Assembly (NCBI GenBank): GCA_015680905.1
Contig: CM027380.1
Span: 37,626,001 to 37,690,000 of the forward strand
Source: Coptis chinensis
Lineage: Eukaryota; Streptophyta; Magnoliopsida; Ranunculales; Ranunculaceae
DNA length: 64,000 nt
Direction: 5' to 3'
Under the pieces are notes generated by a model. It ran no database searches, was not told where the DNA came from, and saw nothing but the letters and a program-made list of their open reading frames with translations. Each line of letters starts with the position of its first letter. Position 1 is the stretch's first letter. Positions 58,363 through 64,000 of this stretch are shown here, in pieces. The translations under genes and the position numbers were made by a program.

Positions 58363-59052
58363 CTAGTTCATCATTCTAGAGTAGAATTTCTTTAGTTTAA
58401 TCTGGAGTTGAAGGTAAAATTTCGACTTTTAGGTTTTTCTAATGGAGTTCTTCGTGTTCTTCATCTTTATCATTCTTTTTCCCTCTTTCGATCTTGAGTA
58501 GAAGCTTCTTTTCATCAAAAGTTGTTTTTTTTTCAAATCACCTGTTTCAATCCAAAAATCATAGTTGTCAATTCCAAATCAAGTTTATCATCATCATTTA
58601 TCAACAAGCAATCAAGATCATCAATCAATCAATTAATCTACAATCAAGTATGAGGCAACATTCCAAACAAGGTGACATCTTTCTTTTCTCTTTTATTTTA
58701 ATTAGTATTGCATATTAGGATTATTTGTTTTTCTTACTTTTATTATAGCATATAGTTATTAGTTTTTAAATAATTTAGTGAAGATCATCCAACTTGGTAG
58801 ATTAATTTTTCAAGCTTTCTTCGTTCGCCTATCTTAATACATTACACCTTAATAGAAGTAAAATTTTGGTTTTACCGGGGCGCGTGGAGTGCCTAACACC
58901 TTCCCACATCCTACCTTGACTCCCGAACCCAATAATCATCTAGTTTCGAGGGCTAGTCCTTCACATAGGTTTTACTCAACTTTTCCTTAATAAAGTTAGT
59001 GGCAACTCTAAAATCAATTGCATAGACCTAGGTACACATTTTTGTGCTTATA
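57254..59052 (+). repeat. 3' LTR of Tat-like element, 1799 bp
   Basis: Starts TGTAGACACCCC and ends TGTGCTTATA, the terminal CA having changed to TA. Very similar to 29344-31144, but with a T homopolymer of about 30 at 58329-58361 that the 5' LTR has only in short form, and without 31 bases present there. Directly followed by the TSD GCTAC. Confidence 0.93.
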
Positions 59053-60134
59053 GCTACGTTGTATTATTTGTGCTTTTCTTTTTAAGGATATGACCAATAA
59101 CCACAATAACATATTCCAAATTAATATAATTTTCTTTTTTTATGTAATTTTCTTTGTATGCTCTGTTGCTCACATTTTGGGTTATATGTTATACATAAAT
59201 GGAGATGTTGTAAGTGGGGCATCTGGTACTGAAGAACATCTAATTGGGTCTTCTTCTAATAAATCCCTAGATAAAGGCATGCAGAAATTAGTTGCTCCGT
59301 ATATAGGTATGATTTCTACAAAGAGTATGGTAAACAAGAAGAATTTGAGACTCGTGTTCGGACTACAAATAAGAAACAAACTGGTGTGGATTTGGCTTAT
59401 AGTTGTTTATTGGTTTGCTCACACAAGGGGGTTCATACTTCAGAACAAGAAAGAAGAAATTCTAGGTGTAGTTTCGAGAAATACATACTTCGACTATCAG
59501 GTGTGGTTTCCAAGCTAGAGTGCGTGTTACGAAAAGAAAACTTCAAGATATATATGAAGTGATCTTGGCTTTAAACGACCATAGCCACGGTTTGGTCACT
59601 TCATCAAAGAGGCAATATATGAAAGCTAACAAAAATATGTCTGAAGCGGCGAAGAGTTTGACCAAGGTTTTCAGTGACAATGGTTTACTTGTGGGGAAAG
59701 TGGCAAAAGTTTTTCGTGGGGATGAATTTGGGTTTTCAAGGAAGCATTGTTGGAACCACCATTACCGTTTGACTAGAAAGATGCCTAAAGAAGGTGATGC
59801 AACCGTCGTGCTACAGAAGAGTGTTGAAAAACCTCAGTTCTATTATGCCATTGATTTAGATACAAATGGTACCGTAGTAAATTTCTTTTGGGTTGATGGA
59901 ATGTCCCGAGTCTAATATGAGTATTTTGGAGATGTTGTATCAAAAGATACAACATATCGAACTAATGCGTACAATATGCCTTTTACCCTTTTTACTGGAG
60001 TCAACCACCATATACAGTCTATTCAGTTTGGTTGTGCGTTGTTGCTTGATGAGACAGAAGAGACATTCGTGTGGTTGTTTAAAGCATGGCTTGCAGCCAT
60101 GGGTGTTCGTCCCCTAATTGCAATAATCAATGAC
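59053..60134 (+). pseudogene. FAR1/FRS (MURA-derived) gene, interrupted
   Basis: Remains of a FAR1-related-sequence gene or a close Mutator-type transposase. 59090-59518 opens with a leader region and, in a shifted frame, a stretch reading EYGKQEEFETRVRTTNKKQT, the FAR1-type DNA-binding region. 59520-59915 has RVTKRKLQDIYEVILALNDH, SHGL and FYYAIDLDTNGTVVNFFWVDG. After one in-frame TAA (59912-59914) the MULE transposase domain begins: YEYFGDVVSKDTTYRTNAYN, MPFTLFTGVNHH, FGCALLLDETEETFVWLFKAW. The frame is then cut at 60135 by an LTR. The rest of the transposase domain and the SWIM zinc finger are not in the window. FRS proteins are plant transcription regulators descended from Mutator transposases. 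Confidence 0.85.
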
Positions 60135-61128
60135 TGATTAGCTCCCAAATGTGTATTTTATTACCCTTATATTATTGCATTATAGCCCTTCTTACTTTTA
60201 ATGAAAAGATAACTCATAGCTTTTATTGCATTTAGACCACTTATCATGAAAACTATGTCTTAGCACCAAAAGAGCCTTAATCATACTTATTATGAAGACT
60301 AGAAGCTGCTATGAAAAAGTGCTGAAAAAGTCAAAGTCAAAGGTTAAAGTCAAATGTCAAAGCTCTCAACTTAGAAGACCAGAGATTGAGGTCCTTATCA
60401 CAAATTATGGCATTCTCCAAAACCTATATTGATCAAGAAGAAATCAAAAAAAGGAAAAAACAAAAGCATAAAGTAAAGGGTGAAGTGTCTCCAATGTAAT
60501 GGAAAAGGGCAAATCAGTCATTGGCATAAAGTAGGGCTATATAAACTAAAATTTAGGGAGAAAGAATACACCTAGACTTAATCTAGTGTCATGTAGGATT
60601 TATTTTTCTAGTCTTTTTTTCATTCAAATCATTTTACTTTATTGTTCTTCATTTTAATCTTGTTATTTTGCTTTGTTATTCAATCAATCAATCTTGTTTT
60701 TATTGTTCTTTGTTCCAATCTTTCATTTCAATCATTTCTTTCAATTTGCGTTATTTCAATCTTTAATACAACTTAAGTTTTCAATGCTGTCATGTAGGGT
60801 TTATTTTTCTTGTCTTTTTTTCATTCAAGTCATTTTACTTTATTGTTCTTCATTTTAATCTTGTTATTTTGCTTTGTTATTCAATCAATCAATCTTCTTT
60901 TTGTTGTTCTTTGTTGCAATCTTTCATTTCAATCCTTTCTTTCAATGTTTGCGTTAATTCAATCTTTAAAACAACTTAAGTTTTTAATGCTCTTCATAAA
61001 CTAGAAACCAATACAAGTCCTAAACTAAGAGTTCACCTTTATTTCTTCAACTCCCAACATTCACACTCTAAACAATTTATGGTGAACTACATCAAAATCT
61101 TTAAGATACTCCAAACTAGTCTATTTCA
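60135..61128 (+). repeat. 5' LTR of right-edge element, 994 bp
   Basis: Starts TGATTAGCTCCC and ends TCTATTTCA, just before AA plus the primer site. It has a TATA phrase GGGCTATATAAAC (60534-60546). Downstream of it a block of about 201 bp is tandemly duplicated (60588-60788 and 60789-60990). Confidence 0.8.
60588..60990 (+). repeat. 201-bp tandem duplication inside the LTR
   Basis: Both units begin GTCATGTAGG(A/G)TTTATTTTT and end with ACAACTTAAGTTTT(C/T)AATGCT, with only a few per cent difference. T-rich and free of genes. Confidence 0.9.
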
Positions 61129-61130
61129 AA

Positions 61131-61148
61131 TGGCGCCGCTGTCGGGGA
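61131..61148 (+). other. Primer-binding site, tRNA-Asp type
   Basis: TGGCGCCGCTGTCGGGGA. Compared with the tRNA-Asp complement TGGCGCCGTTGCCGGGGA it differs at two positions. Better preserved than the sites at 17715 and 27785. Confidence 0.85.
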
Positions 61149-62810
61149 TTGAAGGAGCAAGAGTTCTTGGTTGAGCATCTAAGGAGGAAGCACCATTCTC
61201 ACCTTTCCATTTCTTATTTTTCTAATTTTCATTGTTTTATTTTGTTGTTTTTCATTACTGACTTACTTTTCTGCAAATCCAGGTTCAAGATCAACATATT
61301 GGAGAGGAGCTGAAGATGCAGATGAAAATCGACACACTTTGGATAGAATCTGACGCGCGACTGTGCCCTTGCCGACCGGCGACCGAGAGGCCACCTCAGC
61401 ATTCCAATGTCCAGTTTTTTCATAGTTCAGTTGTTTTGTGATGCGTAGTTGAACTCAAGACCCGAATTTTGTATTAAAGTGGTATAAAAGGGCTTTTTAG
61501 GTCTATATCATAATAATAGTTTGTTCATTAGGGTTTGGTCTAGAAAAGCTTAAATATTAGGGTTTGGTCCTACTTCGGGTTCTTGACTGTAAGTCAACTC
61601 AGTTGATTATGGTCAATCTGCTTGTAAAAACCATAGTCAACTGAGTTGACTTACAGTCAAGAACCCGAAGTAGGACCAAACCCCAATATTCAAGCTTTTA
61701 TGGACCAAACCGTAATATACAAACTATTATTAGGACTAAGACCTAAAAAACCCTAGTATAAATCAGTGGAACTTGTTTGTAATAGATAGAGATATAAAGA
61801 AAAAAAAAGAAAAAAAAATATAGAAAATATGAGGTTTGATTCATTGTATGGATGAACTTGGTTGAACACTTGGTTGAAGTTCTAAACTTACCAAGAGATT
61901 AGAGTTTTCATTGCCTTTAAGAAGTTCAAGTGTGCGAGGCGAGTTGTGAATCATATGCTCGCACACTTTGAATCAACTTGGTAATCAACACTCTAACTAA
62001 GTTAGCTCTAGTTAATCTAGTTAATCTTTCTAAACCAGTTAATCTATTAGATTAGTATAGTATTAGTATTAGTTTTATGTTTTGGGCCCTTGAAGACAAA
62101 GTTGTTTAATTGTCAAAAACCCAACTTGTGGGCTTTTTAAGTGGACTTTTATTGTAACTTAAAATAGGGAAAAGCTCGAACGGTTGGACCAGATTCTCAG
62201 ATCATGCACCAACCAACGTCTCTTTCTCCTTAAGTAGTGTGTAAGCACGACTTGAGAGATAAATTCTAATCCTCCTCGAAGCCCATGTAAGAGGATACCT
62301 TGTGGGTTCAAGCATACTTACGTGATTGTTTGAAATTTAATTTCCGCACTGCAATTTACATTCACGCATAAGGCTGAACCTGAGTCACATAACAACCATT
62401 GGGAAGTCATTCCCTAATGTTGATAAATTAGACAATGCTTGATTCTTGAAGCCCTAGACCAAAAAAAATGAATTAAAATCAATCAACTAGAGCCCAAAGT
62501 AGTCACACTCCTCCAGAAAAGGATAAAAATATAGCCACGATGATTTAAAGTAATCAGTTACCAGATTTCGGTGGACCAATTACCTTCCTTACTCCCCTCC
62601 CCTAGATTCATCGTGAGTGACATTCTTGGTAGCACACCACTTGGTGAAGTGACTGCCTACTCTTCTAAGATGTATAGTAGAGTCATATTAGTTTCGCGCC
62701 CAATTGTTCCCTTGAACGGGGCATAGTAATCTATAGACCAAGCAAATATTTTCAAAAATCCAAAAAAAATGAATTTCTACTGTTTGTGCATCATCATTGA
62801 TTGAGCATTC
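61149..62810 (+). other. Leader of right-edge element
   Basis: No gene. It contains a long fold-back (61481-61761) and a smaller 11-bp perfect inverted repeat AAGTGTGCGAG / CTCGCACACTT (about 61928-61968). 62040-62370 looks like a separate unit ending TTCCGCACTGCA, reminiscent of a Copia LTR end, but its borders could not be fixed. Confidence 0.5.
61481..61761. repeat. Fold-back of about 280 bp (hairpin)
   Basis: Arms of about 130 bases. The inner 54 bases (61560-61613, beginning GGGTTTGGTCCTACTTCGGG) pair with 61629-61682 with one mismatch around a loop of about 15 bases. The outer parts (TTTTTAGGTCT, ATAATAATAGTTTGT, AAAAGCTT) pair with several mismatches. Could be a MITE or a source of small RNAs. 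Confidence 0.85.
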
Positions 62811-63842
62811 ATGTCTTATCAATATGCATCGCAACTGTCATGGAATTACAATGCAAACCCAGAACCATGTTCTTTTTGTGGTAGTCCTTATCACTAGTTA
62901 TCCCATTGTCCATCATATACCGAATTCGAGTCTACTACGGGAAATCCTTACGATTATGAACTTCAATTTTCAAATTTCCATAGTACCCCATACACTCAAG
63001 AGTTTTCTAATCATGCCGACAATTTATGGAGTTCCACCACAAATAGTTAACCACCATTCATGTATCCATATGGTTAGTAAGAGTGCGGTTTCACCCAAAA
63101 CCCATCACCACCATCCATCACATACCAACTCTACCAGGAAATGGCCAAGCAAACAATACTAACTCAGCAAATAGGAAATACTTTATGTTTTCTCCAATTC
63201 GATTCAAATAATGCCACATCAGAGACTAATATTCTTCCCACTAGTCCAGAACCCAACCGAAAAGAGAGACAAGGTGTTACTATAACAAAGCCAATTGTTA
63301 AAGCCCATCCTGATACTTTTGACTAATTAAATCCCCATCAACCTCCACCTGACTATTGTGAGAATTCCAAATCTTATGACGATGACTATATGCCCGAAGT
63401 CACAGTTTCTCTCACATGCCTTAATGCATCATCACCCATAAATGAGAAAACTCTGGCAAAAGAAACTCAAGAGCAAGTATTGGACTTGACACATTTGGAC
63501 AATGACATTGAGAAGATTTATGAAGATCTAGGCAGAGAGGATAAACAAAATGAAGTGCTTAGAAAAGAGGGAATAAAATCTATGGTGGAAAGTGGATTTC
63601 AATTTAATTTGACCGTTAAAGACTTATCGATGGAACAAATCTGTGACATCGTTACTACTGCAGATATGAACCACAATCTTGTGGAAACGCCAAAACTAGA
63701 TAGAGAATTCTTCGAGTCCTCGAGATCATGTGAAGAACCACCACCCAACCATCACCATCCCAATTTAACACCTCTTGAAATCCAATATCCATTCATAAAA
63801 AATCCACCTATTTATGAGGACGACACCACGAAACCATTTTAA
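62811..63842 (+). pseudogene. gag-like frame of right-edge element
   Basis: One reading frame from ATG 62811 (MSYQYASQLSWNYNANPEP) to 63842, broken by stops at 62895-62897 (TAG), about 63047 (TAA), about 63074 (TAG TAA) and 63324 (TAA). A zinc-knuckle pattern C-x2-C-x4-H-x4-C spans 62868-62909, and the first stop falls inside it. The last piece, 63390-63842, is acidic with Glu/Leu stretches (VLDLTHLDNDIEKIYEDLG) and ends in QYPFIKNPPIYEDD. I cannot place the family by name; position after primer site and leader supports gag. Confidence 0.6.
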
Positions 63843-64000
63843 GGAAACCTCAAATTCGCACTTAAGCCAATTGCCTTTGAGATCATTCATAATTTTCTAA
63901 ACCTTCCCAGTAAAGAGACTTGGACCGATATACAAACACAAGAGTCCATCAATTCAGTAGTTGAGAAACCTGGTATGTCATATTCCCTATCGTTTGAGCC
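63843..64000 (+). other. Right edge, interior of the retrotransposon
   Basis: Continues the element without a recognisable domain before the window ends. Confidence 0.4.

Larger units (their letters stand above)
29344..59052 (+). mobile_element. Tat/Ogre-like Ty3 LTR retrotransposon with nested insertions
   Basis: LTRs 29344-31144 and 57254-59052; TSD GCTAC at 29339-29343 and 59053-59057 (perfect). The primer site TGGCGACTCTGCTGGGGA (31152-31169) is complementary to the 3' end of tRNA-Arg, as in Tat/Ogre elements. Coding order: gag, protease, G-patch-like block, a short pre-RT remnant, then nothing of RT, RNase H or integrase. The 3' part is long and non-coding with tandem repeats, ending in a purine tract. 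Removing the solo LTR (31577-33061), the Harbinger-like element (37181-40270) and the CACTA element (42083-55094) leaves about 12 kb. Confidence 0.92.
60135..64000 (+). mobile_element. LTR retrotransposon with tRNA-Asp primer site, running off the right edge
   Basis: 5' LTR 60135-61128, then AA and the primer site TGGCGCCGCTGTCGGGGA (61131-61148), one base away from a full tRNA-Asp match. A leader of about 1.66 kb precedes a gag-like frame from 62811. The 3' half lies outside the window, so polymerase content, TSD and LTR pair cannot be checked. The LTR start TGATTAGCTCCC differs from the TGATAAGAGCCC families at 11039-33061. Confidence 0.8.

Noticed and set aside
1-64000. CRISPR arrays, bacterial genes, tRNA or rRNA genes
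   Set aside because: No regularly spaced short repeats, no ribosome-binding-site-led operons, and no cloverleaf or rRNA sequence was recognised; repeats here are LTRs, subterminal repeats and microsatellites.

Overview
The window is nuclear DNA of a flowering plant, most likely a eudicot. It is AT-rich, has spliced coding remnants, and carries plant-specific transposon families: Ty3 Athila-like and Tat/Ogre-like LTR elements, CACTA, PIF/Harbinger-like, hAT-like and Mutator-like elements, Copia, the plant mobile domain and FAR1/FRS. No bacterial operons, rRNA, tRNA or CRISPR were seen. The species cannot be named from the sequence.

Layout. 1-7254 is AT-rich host-like DNA with microsatellites, short tandem duplications and unidentified open frames. 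7255-9691 holds four non-autonomous DNA transposons, each delimited here by terminal inverted repeats and target-site duplications (TSDs): Mutator-like 7255-7605, hAT-like 7672-8578, Mutator-like 8825-9004 and hAT-like 9074-9691. From 11039 to 28806 lies an Athila-like LTR element on the minus strand (TSD CATAA). Its gag-protease frame is split by a second, related element on the plus strand at 16251-25202 (TSD TCCCC). Both copies have gag and protease but no reverse transcriptase, RNase H or integrase.

28807-29343 looks like a promoter and 5' UTR (telobox, CT-rich leader, splice donor). It probably belongs to the FAR1/FRS-type gene whose remains resume at 59053. Between the two parts sits a Tat/Ogre-like element, 29344-59052 (TSD GCTAC), itself hit by a solo LTR (31577-33061), a Harbinger-like element carrying a plant mobile domain gene (37181-40270) and a 13 kb CACTA transposon (42083-55094). 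The CACTA element has TNP2 and TNP1 genes on the minus strand, a deleted Copia element in a TNP1 intron, and captured host exons resembling the chloroplast calcium-sensor CAS/rhodanese family.

The FRS-like frame is broken again at 60135 by the 5' LTR of another LTR retrotransposon that runs off the right edge. That element shows a clear tRNA-Asp primer site, a hairpin of about 280 bp and a stop-riddled gag-like frame.

No gene in the window looks fully intact; the CACTA TNP2 coding region comes closest. The layering gives a relative history: host gene first, then Athila-like and Tat-like insertions, then the elements nested inside them.
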